NCBI GenBank assembly: GCA_020061995.1
Contig: JAGUXE010000195.1
Location: 1 to 11,854, forward strand
DNA: 11,854 nucleotides
Direction of reading: 5' to 3'
From: Ignavibacteriales bacterium
Lineage (GTDB): Bacteria > Bacteroidota > Ignavibacteria > Ignavibacteriales > Ignavibacteriaceae
The notes under the pieces were generated by a model, which was given only the letters and a program-made list of their open reading frames with translations, did no database searches and was not told the DNA's origin. How positions within the stretch are numbered: the first letter of the stretch is position 1; the number at the start of each line of letters is the position of its first letter. Both the position numbers and the translations under genes were made by a program. Below, piece after piece: positions 1 to 7,116 of the stretch.

Positions 1-132
1 GGGTCCTATCTTTAAAAATTGAGCTGCCGTTGTTCCCACTTTAGAAGTACTTCTTTCAGGCTGAGCTTGAATTGAAGTGGTAAACAGCGAAACTGTAACC
101 ATTAAAATTATAAATTGAAATATTTTTTTCAT
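1..132 (-). CDS. PorV/PorQ family outer-membrane protein (5' part only)
   Basis: Only the first 44 codons are present; the gene runs off the left edge. An ATG at 132-130 is preceded by a GGAG ribosome site about 9 nt upstream. The translation opens with a signal peptide (MKKIFQFIILMVTVSLF, cleavage near IQAQ at residues 21-24). It then reads KVGTTAAQFLKIGP, which I recognise as the conserved N-terminal stretch of mature PorV/PorQ-like (UPF0164-type) outer-membrane beta-barrel proteins. PorV is known in the type IX secretion system as the shuttle that receives proteins carrying a C-terminal sorting domain at the outer membrane. Here the gene lies 79 bp downstream of just such a protein, on the same strand, so a dedicated partnership is a reasonable inference. 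The barrel cannot be checked from this fragment, and paralogues of this family are numerous, so the exact subfamily is open. Confidence 0.75.
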   Translation of the reverse strand, partial: MKKIFQFIILMVTVSLFTTSIQAQPERSTSKVGTTAAQFLKIGP

Positions 133-170
133 TTGTTTAATCTCCGGATTAAAAATTTTGCTTAAATCAC

Positions 171-194
171 TCTCCCTGTAAATTCACAGGGAGA
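171..194 (-). repeat. Perfect 9-bp stem-loop between the sorting-domain gene and the PorV-like gene
   Basis: TCTCCCTGT (171-179) and ACAGGGAGA (186-194) are exact inverted repeats around a 6-nt loop. The stem lies 17 bp after the stop of the 1189-codon gene and about 39 bp before the PorV-like start codon. There is no T-run directly after it in the minus direction (GTGATTTAAGC comes first), so a full intrinsic terminator is unlikely. An mRNA-stabilising or partial-attenuation stem that adjusts the amount of PorV-like protein relative to upstream genes fits better; this is inference. Confidence 0.55.
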
Positions 195-211
195 ATAATT
201 CTGTTTTCAAA

Positions 212-3200
212 CTATTTAATAACTGCAAATCTTCCTATTTTTTCACCTATGCCATCAGAGTCAACATGATAAATGTAAACACCGTAAGCTATACGTTGAC
301 CTTCGTAACTTAATAAATCCCAATGAGCTGTAGATGATAAATCATCTTTATTAATTGTCTGAACCAACTCACCCGTGATTGTATAAATACGAATTGTACA
401 TTTAGGAGGAAGATTTCTAAACTGAAGATCTCTGTCTCCTCGCATCTCAGCAGTTAGACCGGATCCTTCCGATGGACTAAATGCAACGTAAGGATTTGGA
501 ACAACATAAATGTTACTTAGATTAGCTTTAGCTTTTTCAACATCCAATTTAGCCGACTTAGTTTCGAATACATAAGTATCGCCGGTTTTGAATGGCTTTA
601 AAGTTTTCACTTGATACACATCGCCATTTTTTGGTAATACTAAAGTTTTTGTTGTATCAATAATAAATTTCACTTCAAATGATGTTGTTGAACCACTTGA
701 TGTTGTTGGTCTTAATACAATAGTTTCACCAAGGTCCCATCTGCCGTTGTTTCTTGTTTTAGGGTCAGATTCATTAATCAGATAAACTCCTTTTACATTT
801 TCACTTGTATTCCATACCTTAAATGGAGTTACAATGACAATGTTTGATTGGTTTCTGACAGTATCACCTGGGAACTGATATTTTCCGTCTGCTAAAGTAT
901 CTAGATCATTCCATCTGATTTCCCAATCTGCACGATACTTAACTTTAGGATTACCGATAGTTGCCGGAGAAAAGATTGTATCCAACAATGTAGTTTGACT
1001 TGAAGCAAACTTTGAATCTCCAAAATTAATTTCTAAAGGATCATTTTTAGCATATACTTTTAATCCGTAGAAACTTGGATTTCCATCTTCAAAAGAGACT
1101 AACTTACTATTTTGAACTGTAAAATAGCGGTAACTAACTCGATACTGTTTATTCGCAGTCAAACTTCCGGTAGAAGTTCCACGAATTCTTCCGCTTTCAA
1201 GATTAACAAAATACTTAGTTGGGTCAACCAAAGTATTATTTTCATCAAACACTTGAACTGAACCGGAAGTTATATCTGATTTACTTAGCGAAACAAATAC
1301 AGTATCTTTTGAGATTATCTTTTCATCAAATCCTGTTGAATCAAGAATACTATAAGTAACACTATCAGAAAATACCATTTTAAATAAGCGATCTTCAACG
1401 GCTAAATCCTCCATTACTTTGATAAGAATTTTACCGGTTGAATTACCAATAACAGCTGTCGGAGCACCATTTACACCTGCAGCAGCTCCAACCATTCCAC
1501 TTGAAAGTGGTCCGGGAATAACCATCGCCGTATTAACATCAAAAATAAGTTTTCCTGTAATCGGATCGCGTTGAATAACAGATTGTGATTCAGAAGGAGC
1601 CAATTCTTTTCCTACTTCAACACTTCCGCCGTCGTAGGAAACAACAGCATAATAGTATGTAACACCATTTTTAACAGTTGAATCAACATACTCATGAACT
1701 AATCCGGTATTCTCACCAACAAAATATTTTATTGCTCTTCCCTGATATTCAATTGGATGAAATCCTTGAAGTGAATCTATTAAATCGAATTGAGCCCGCT
1801 TTCCTGTATTAGGATCAAATAATGCTTGTCCTAAGAAAGGAATTCCGTTCCCATCAGTAATTGTATAAACATCAGAGAATGTATAATCTTCACTTCTGTA
1901 TATTTTATAACCCTGGAAATCTTCTTTATTTGTTAAAGGATCAACTGATTTCTCAGCTCGGGTATCCCAATATAAAGTTACACGTTTATCACTGCCAACA
2001 ACTTTAACTATAGGTTTAAGTGGTGGTTGTGCGAAACGATAATCAGCCTCAACTACTCTGGTAGAAGTTTCAGCATTTAATACTAAATCATTTAAATTAT
2101 CACCGAAAAGAATTGCCATTGAGAAACGTTGTGTCTCTCCTTTTGCTAAACTTAATGGACCTGTTCCAAAATTAAAAATGTTATCACCTGCAATTGAGAG
2201 AAGTTCCTGGTTTGCATCGATGGTATCTGAAGATAACCATTCCCACATCAAAGAAACATTTTTAGGAACATTTGGGAGTGAGTTTGTGTAAGCCGCGGCA
2301 TGAAAACTTGTAAGTCCAATTTGATCTGATTCAGAAATATCTCTCAAACCAAAATTAGGTTCTGATCCTGCCCATTTATAACCAGACATTTGCATATCAG
2401 ATATTAATTCACCATCATCATACTTATTATTGTTATTTGCATCAAAATACCAGCCTTGAGAAGGAGAACCATCCCCCTCACCATAATCAGGTCCAGGGTA
2501 ATTTGGAGAATCAGGACCAATACCATCGATACCAATATCGTCTCTTGCCGGATCCCAATCACCGTCTTCATCACCTTGATATCGAGGTTTAGGAGCACCG
2601 AATACTGCGGTATATTTTGCAACATCCGAAATACCGAATGTCAATGGAATAGAAATTCCATCAATATAATTACCTGAGGTATTAAATGGATTTTCATCAG
2701 TTATACCATCATCATCATTATCCACTCCATCAATTGAATTTGTTGGGGATTCAAGAAATTTCCATCCGAAATAGCCTGCAGCTCTTCCTCCGGTACCTTT
2801 CATATCATCATCCCAAGCATAAACCATGCTTCTTGCTCTTTGTGGATAAGGTGTTGCCAAATCACCGGTAGGAGGAATAAAATAAGCTCGATCGTCACCA
2901 TAATCAGCAGGTCCACCAACGTGAGGATCACCGTGCATACCGAAATATGCTCTAGGAATATCTTTTTCACTTGCATTTGTTATCTGGTAAACGAGAAAAA
3001 TAACATCTTCAGCAAGTGGATTATTAAACTGAATAATTCGAACTTCAGCGTCAAGACCTAATCCCCGTTTTAAAGAATCGGATGGAAAAGGATAGTATGG
3101 ATTTTGACCAACAAATCCTTGATTTGTATAATCATCAAGCACATAATAAACTTCTTCATCAGGTGCTGTTGCTTGATCGCCAAGAAATGCTGGCCAAATA

Positions 3201-3781
3201 TATTTGCCTGCGCCCGGTGAGTACCATCTTTCAGGCCAAGAATCCGGTTTACCGTCACCATTATTATCAGGAGCATTTAATCTTGCAATTTCAAGTGAGT
3301 TTGGATCGGCATAACCTGATTTGGGTAACCAACCCCATTTTAAAGTTCCATCGGTAGAGTAAGCGCCTTGACCTGTGAGTACAAAAGAATCATCAACAAT
3401 AATTACTTTTTCTTTTGTTCCGTTAGCAAGATCTGTTTCTACTTCAGCTGCGGCTAAAGGACCGAATTCAAATCCGTATCCTAATCCCTGCCAAACCAGA
3501 TCAGCAATGTTGCCAAGATAATTCGGTTTACAAATAGAACCGTAATTGAAAACTACAGTTGTTATTTTATTTCCTTTAATGATAACTTCTCTAATTTCTC
3601 GAGGATCACCACTAACTTTATAAACTTTACCCGGTTTATAAATATCACCATAAATCCTTATCATATCTTCATATGTAAGTTTTTTAATATTGAAGTTACC
3701 ATACTCATCTTTTTCTTGCGCCATAAATGGAATTGAAAAAAAGAATATCAAAAGTAACGTCAGAGAATATTTTATTTTCAT
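212..3781 (-). CDS. Large exported protein with Asp-rich loops, FnIII domain and T9SS-type C-terminal sorting domain
   Basis: This 1189-residue protein begins with a signal peptide (residues 1-21, cleavage after PFMA), and its ATG has an AAAGG site about 9 nt upstream. Four Asp/Asn-rich segments resemble calcium-binding thrombospondin-type-3 loops: about 172-184 (DNNGDGKPDSW), 349-363 (DGVDNDDDGITDENP), 401-421 and 444-456. A fibronectin type III domain spans about 590-716 (VTLYWDTR to GVTYYYAVVSYDGG). The last 100 or so residues (about 1087-1189) start NIYVVPNPY, pass IRIYTITGELV and end GRFAVIK. This is the pattern of T9SS type A sorting domains, which send proteins through the outer membrane and are then cleaved or anchored. 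The gene starts 24 bp after the TonB receptor and precedes a PorV-like gene, so it is likely the surface partner of that receptor. Residues 720-1080 look beta-rich and I cannot assign them to a family. No enzymatic motif is visible, so function beyond surface location is unknown. Confidence 0.85.
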   Translation of the reverse strand: MKIKYSLTLLLIFFFSIPFMAQEKDEYGNFNIKKLTYEDMIRIYGDIYKPGKVYKVSGDPREIREVIIKGNKITTVVFNYGSICKPNYLGNIADLVWQGLGYGFEFGPLAAAEVETDLANGTKEKVIIVDDSFVLTGQGAYSTDGTLKWGWLPKSGYADPNSLEIARLNAPDNNGDGKPDSWPERWYSPGAGKYIWPAFLGDQATAPDEEVYYVLDDYTNQGFVGQNPYYPFPSDSLKRGLGLDAEVRIIQFNNPLAEDVIFLVYQITNASEKDIPRAYFGMHGDPHVGGPADYGDDRAYFIPPTGDLATPYPQRARSMVYAWDDDMKGTGGRAAGYFGWKFLESPTNSIDGVDNDDDGITDENPFNTSGNYIDGISIPLTFGISDVAKYTAVFGAPKPRYQGDEDGDWDPARDDIGIDGIGPDSPNYPGPDYGEGDGSPSQGWYFDANNNNKYDDGELISDMQMSGYKWAGSEPNFGLRDISESDQIGLTSFHAAAYTNSLPNVPKNVSLMWEWLSSDTIDANQELLSIAGDNIFNFGTGPLSLAKGETQRFSMAILFGDNLNDLVLNAETSTRVVEADYRFAQPPLKPIVKVVGSDKRVTLYWDTRAEKSVDPLTNKEDFQGYKIYRSEDYTFSDVYTITDGNGIPFLGQALFDPNTGKRAQFDLIDSLQGFHPIEYQGRAIKYFVGENTGLVHEYVDSTVKNGVTYYYAVVSYDGGSVEVGKELAPSESQSVIQRDPITGKLIFDVNTAMVIPGPLSSGMVGAAAGVNGAPTAVIGNSTGKILIKVMEDLAVEDRLFKMVFSDSVTYSILDSTGFDEKIISKDTVFVSLSKSDITSGSVQVFDENNTLVDPTKYFVNLESGRIRGTSTGSLTANKQYRVSYRYFTVQNSKLVSFEDGNPSFYGLKVYAKNDPLEINFGDSKFASSQTTLLDTIFSPATIGNPKVKYRADWEIRWNDLDTLADGKYQFPGDTVRNQSNIVIVTPFKVWNTSENVKGVYLINESDPKTRNNGRWDLGETIVLRPTTSSGSTTSFEVKFIIDTTKTLVLPKNGDVYQVKTLKPFKTGDTYVFETKSAKLDVEKAKANLSNIYVVPNPYVAFSPSEGSGLTAEMRGDRDLQFRNLPPKCTIRIYTITGELVQTINKDDLSSTAHWDLLSYEGQRIAYGVYIYHVDSDGIGEKIGRFAVIK

Positions 3782-3805
3782 ATTGAAAACCTTTGTTGCT
3801 TTTTA

Positions 3806-6652
3806 TTAATTAAACAATACTGAAAAACCAAGTCGAACTTCTCTAGGTCTGTTAACTCTTTCCGGACGATTTGAATAATAACCATCTATTTGACTCATCC
3901 CGAATAAACCTGCATCACCACGTTCAATTCTTCTTTTAAGTTCACTGAAATTAACTGCATTCTGAATTTGCTCCACATTTGATAATGCTCTTCCTGAACT
4001 AGCATAAACGGCTAACTCATTTTGTATATCAAAGAGATTTTCTACTTGAACAAAGAGTGAATATCTAATCGAACCCATTCTGAAGAATTTTTCAAATTTC
4101 ATATCAACATTCCAATTGAGCGGTTGATTTCCGGCATTTTGTTCATATCTGACCTGCACTAATGTTGTTGGTAAGGCAGGAGTATATGGTGTTCCGGTTT
4201 GAAGATTGAAAACTAATCCCAAATTCCAATCGTCTGGTTGAGTAAACGAAATTGTTCCGTTAATAACATGTGAACGGTCAAAACTAAGCGGAACTAAATA
4301 AGTTTCAGACTGTTTTCCTGATTGTTCACTGAAGAACAATTCAGCAGAAGGTTCAGTTCGGTTTCCTTCAGCAATAGAAAAAGTATAATCAAGTGATGCT
4401 GAAAATAACTCGCCTGGTGATCTTCTCTTTAATAATGAGAATGTAATACCTCTTGAGTTCGCATAAGATAGATTAGTTAATAAATTATATGCTCTACCCG
4501 ATGCAGTATATATTGATTGAGTGTAAATGTAATTACTTACATCTTTATAAAAACCTGTGACATCAAATTTCAGATCATCAGTAAGCTGTTGTTGTAATCC
4601 CATTTCATACTGAACTGATTTTTGCGGCTCAACATTAGGATTTCCGAATGTAGGCGTTGATCCTACGTTTGTAACATAAAATCTGCTATTAGAATATAGA
4701 CTTGATAATGAACCGATTTGATAGAAGTGCCCATAAGAGAGTCTTATAATCGCTCTATCGGTAATCGGATACGACATACTCACTCTTGGAGAAACCGTAT
4801 GTTTAATTTTTGCTTTTTCGTTATAAGCAGTTATATAACCAAAAAGTGAATCGGTTAAGTTACGGGAAATAGCTGCATTATAATCAGCAGCAGGATCAAA
4901 CATTTCGTAACGGATACCGGCATTTAAAATAAAGGATGATTCAAATTCGATTTTATCCTGCAAATAAGCAGATAAACTCATCGGGGTTCTTGAATATGTG
5001 TTATATAATGCAGGTGACGTAGGAATTCTTCTGATTAGTGTTAATGCAGAATCATATAAAAGATCGTCATTTGTAAGGTTTGTAAACAGTCCATCTTTTA
5101 GTTTTCCGAATTCGACAGAATAACCTTCAAAGTCAATAGTATGTAAGCGTGCTTCAGCACCTAATTTAATTTCATGAATATCAAATAATTGTGCTACAAG
5201 GTCCCCCTTAATGCCGGTTGTTGTGGTTTTTCTATTTTCACGATAGTTGCTTGTTCCCCCTGAGTATAATCCGGAGTTACCAATACCTCTGCTATATAGA
5301 TTTGGAAGATAACCGGGATCATCTATACTTTCATACAAATAATATTTTCCGATATTATACCCGTGTGAAAGCTTTAATGTATAAAACATATTGTTGCCAA
5401 CGGTGTGGGTTAAATCTATAGCTTGCAATAAACCTGTACTGTAACTGGTTCCGTCACCGGCAGGATTATATTTATAAGCGAAATCATAATTTTTTGATTC
5501 ACCTTTATCAAAAACTATTTCATATTTAGTTTTAAATGTTGAAGAGAATCTATAGCTTAAATTACCCTGAATATTATAGCTTTGGAATGGATTCATTGCA
5601 ACATAATTGCCGCTTCCTGTGGGAGCACCGGTACTGGTTGGATCATAAGGTCTAAAGAAATATGCATCGGATGATGATTTCTTACGAGGATCTCCCGTTC
5701 TGAAATTATCCGGTGATAAATATGAATCATCCGGGCGATACAATTCTTGTCCATAAATGCTTCCCTTGAAGTTTTCAAAAACACCTGAAAAGTAAAACTT
5801 TGCATCATTAACTAAAGGTATCGGACCACCAAATGTTGCTTCCAATCTTCCTCTATTAATAGGATCAATATCTTCAATGTTGGGAAATAATTCTTTTCTT
5901 GCTGTTAAATAATCCCCCATATACCCTCTTAAACTAAGAGAGTATTTATCGGAACCTTCTTTAGTAACATAATTCACTACACCTGAAAGAGCATTTCCAT
6001 ACTGCGCACTAAATGTACCTGTTGAAACTGATACTTCCTGAACAGCGTTGGTCGCAATTCCAATTGATCGTTGGTTTCCGTAAGGATCATTAAGTGAAAC
6101 TCCATTTAATGTAAATGCAATTTCATTCGATCTTCCTCCCCTCACGTGAATTGTACCGTCATTACCGGTAACTACACCTGCTTGGAGTTTAATAATATCA
6201 GTTATCTGATCAACAGGAAGTTCACTGATATTTTCTGCACCAATTGAAACAGTAGGATTTGTTAAATCCTGTCGTATAAGTGGATTTCTGTCCCCTTGCA
6301 CGATTACTGCTTCTAAATCGATAGCTCCAATTGATAATTGAAAATTGAGACGTGAGGTGAAATCAACATTAACACGTACATCATTATTTGTGACTTTTTG
6401 AAATCCGACGACGGATGCTGTGACTCGGTATAAACCGGGAGGGACATTAAGAATTACATAATTACCGTTTACATCTGCGGAAGAACCAAGATTAGTATCT
6501 TCTATATAAACGTTTGCAAATGGAATAGCTTCACCGGTCTCTTTTTCAGTAACGGTTCCTATAATTTTTCCGGATGACTGAGCAAACAGATTAATTGAAC
6601 CTAGATGTAAGAGAACGATCAGGATTGGAAGCAGTAAGCGAATTTTATTCAT
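3806..6652 (-). CDS. TonB-dependent receptor with N-terminal carboxypeptidase-regulatory-like domain
   Basis: This 948-residue outer-membrane receptor starts at an ATG with a CGGAG site about 8 nt upstream. In order it shows a signal peptide (1-25, ending LFAQ) and a carboxypeptidase-regulatory-like beta-sandwich (about 28-108: GTVTEKETGEAIPFANVYI, then GNYVILNVPPGLYRV). Next come a TonB-box-like stretch (EAVIVQ, 114-119), a plug domain (about 128-235: IHVRGGRSNEIAFTLNGV, then ALSGVVNYVTKEG) and a long 22-strand-type barrel to the end (RLGFSVLFN). Proteins of this build take up bulky ligands across the outer membrane using proton-motive force delivered by TonB-ExbBD. The length is normal for this subclass, with no frameshift. 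It is the first gene of an operon with a large sorting-domain protein and a PorV-like gene. That layout resembles SusC/SusD in outline, but the partner is not a SusD lipoprotein. The substrate cannot be read from the sequence. Confidence 0.93.
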   Translation of the reverse strand: MNKIRLLLPILIVLLHLGSINLFAQSSGKIIGTVTEKETGEAIPFANVYIEDTNLGSSADVNGNYVILNVPPGLYRVTASVVGFQKVTNNDVRVNVDFTSRLNFQLSIGAIDLEAVIVQGDRNPLIRQDLTNPTVSIGAENISELPVDQITDIIKLQAGVVTGNDGTIHVRGGRSNEIAFTLNGVSLNDPYGNQRSIGIATNAVQEVSVSTGTFSAQYGNALSGVVNYVTKEGSDKYSLSLRGYMGDYLTARKELFPNIEDIDPINRGRLEATFGGPIPLVNDAKFYFSGVFENFKGSIYGQELYRPDDSYLSPDNFRTGDPRKKSSSDAYFFRPYDPTSTGAPTGSGNYVAMNPFQSYNIQGNLSYRFSSTFKTKYEIVFDKGESKNYDFAYKYNPAGDGTSYSTGLLQAIDLTHTVGNNMFYTLKLSHGYNIGKYYLYESIDDPGYLPNLYSRGIGNSGLYSGGTSNYRENRKTTTTGIKGDLVAQLFDIHEIKLGAEARLHTIDFEGYSVEFGKLKDGLFTNLTNDDLLYDSALTLIRRIPTSPALYNTYSRTPMSLSAYLQDKIEFESSFILNAGIRYEMFDPAADYNAAISRNLTDSLFGYITAYNEKAKIKHTVSPRVSMSYPITDRAIIRLSYGHFYQIGSLSSLYSNSRFYVTNVGSTPTFGNPNVEPQKSVQYEMGLQQQLTDDLKFDVTGFYKDVSNYIYTQSIYTASGRAYNLLTNLSYANSRGITFSLLKRRSPGELFSASLDYTFSIAEGNRTEPSAELFFSEQSGKQSETYLVPLSFDRSHVINGTISFTQPDDWNLGLVFNLQTGTPYTPALPTTLVQVRYEQNAGNQPLNWNVDMKFEKFFRMGSIRYSLFVQVENLFDIQNELAVYASSGRALSNVEQIQNAVNFSELKRRIERGDAGLFGMSQIDGYYSNRPERVNRPREVRLGFSVLFN

Positions 6653-6678
6653 TAGCAGCTCCGATATTTTGAATAATT

Positions 6679-6711
6679 TTTACGTCATTTTAACTATCAC
6701 TTTGACGTAAA
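6679..6711 (-). promoter_or_regulatory. Perfect 9-bp inverted repeat in the TonB operon leader
   Basis: TTTACGTCA (6679-6687) and TGACGTAAA (6703-6711) are exact inverted repeats separated by 15 bp, 27 to 59 bp upstream of the receptor start codon. The 24-bp centre-to-centre distance is a little over two helical turns, which suits two dimer half-sites on one DNA face. In the transcript the arms could instead pair into a hairpin ahead of the ribosome site. Which role applies is inference. Confidence 0.5.
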
Positions 6712-6736
6712 TCGATTAATTATATTGATTGAAAAT

Positions 6737-6780
6737 CTTCAATACCATCTATGTTGAAGGTAAATAAAAATTTCAACTTC
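6737..6780 (-). promoter_or_regulatory. Overlapping inverted repeats at the start of the TonB operon transcript
   Basis: CTTCAA (6737-6742) can pair with TTGAAG (6754-6759), and GTTGAA (6753-6758) can pair with TTCAAC (6772-6777). The middle element is shared, so the two pairings exclude each other. The predicted transcription start falls near 6775, so the outermost arm may be only partly in the RNA; a DNA operator role is then equally possible. Confidence 0.35.
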
Positions 6781-6781
6781 G

Positions 6782-6810
6782 AATATACCATACATCTGAT
6801 TGTATGTCAA
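6782..6810 (-). promoter_or_regulatory. Sigma70-like promoter of the TonB receptor operon
   Basis: Reading the minus strand, TTGACA (6810-6805) is followed by a 17-bp spacer and TATATT (6787-6782): six of six and five of six consensus bases with ideal spacing. Transcription would begin near 6775, giving a leader of about 120 nt. The spacer and the -35 edge contain a perfect inverted repeat, CATACA (6789-6794) and TGTATG (6801-6806). A protein bound there would block the -35 element, so this is a candidate operator. Confidence 0.55.
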
Positions 6811-6991
6811 CAAAAACAGGTTATCACTGACCATTTAACATCACTTTTAATCGATTTCTTCCTTTATACTCCTCGAAGAATTCCGACTTAAGATTATTAC
6901 CACTGAAAATTTTTAGTTGTTAAATTAATATAGGATTGCCTAAGTTCGTATCCATGAATTTATTACAGTATGGGAAGTTATAAATTAACTC

Positions 6992-7080
6992 CGGGTGTAA
7001 TGTAAGTCGCTTCTCTTTAAAGACGAAAAATATTTCGCTTTCTTCGACTTGCACAATTTACACTTGAGATTAATTTTTTT
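6992..7080 (+). ncRNA. Long imperfect stem-loop with T7 run upstream of the potassium channel gene
   Basis: On the plus strand GTGTAA (6995-7000) pairs with TTACAC (7058-7063), TGT (7001-7003) with GCA (7051-7053, one G-U), and AAGTCG (7004-7009) with CGACTT (7045-7050). Above a 9x3 internal loop, AAAG plus CGAAA (7019-7028) pairs with TTTCG plus CTTT (7033-7041), with one A bulged and an AATA loop. Two G-U pairs and a C-G pair extend the base to 6992/7066. Seven T residues follow at 7074-7080, seven bases after the stem, then the channel ribosome site. It could be a leader attenuator, a small RNA or a relic of a mobile hairpin element; I do not recognise a known riboswitch. Confidence 0.45.
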
Positions 7081-7116
7081 GTTGCCGAAGATTTTATTTT
7101 TAAGGAAATCTAGCTT

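Larger units (their letters stand above)
6653..7116. other. Divergent intergenic region between TonB operon and potassium channel
   Basis: These 464 bp separate two divergent genes. The half next to the TonB receptor (6653-6810) holds a sigma70-like promoter and several inverted repeats. The half next to the channel holds a long imperfect stem-loop with a T7 run (6992-7080) and the AAGGA ribosome site at 7102-7106. Between about 6811 and 6990 I see only AT-rich sequence with no open frame and no convincing channel promoter; TATAAA at 6979-6984 lacks a matching -35. Confidence 0.6.

Noticed and set aside
2404..3357. Several short open frames on both strands within the sorting-domain gene
   Set aside because: All overlap the 212-3781 gene in other frames, and their His/Ile/Met-rich translations come from its Asp-rich codons read out of frame.
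6979..6984. TATAAA as a -10 box for the potassium channel
   Set aside because: The sequence 17 bp upstream (GAATTT) does not resemble a -35 or a Bacteroidetes TTG element.
6992..7080. Intrinsic terminator for a plus-strand transcript
   Set aside because: The T-run starts seven bases after the stem and no plus-strand gene lies upstream, so a plain terminator call is not supported; kept as a structured leader instead.
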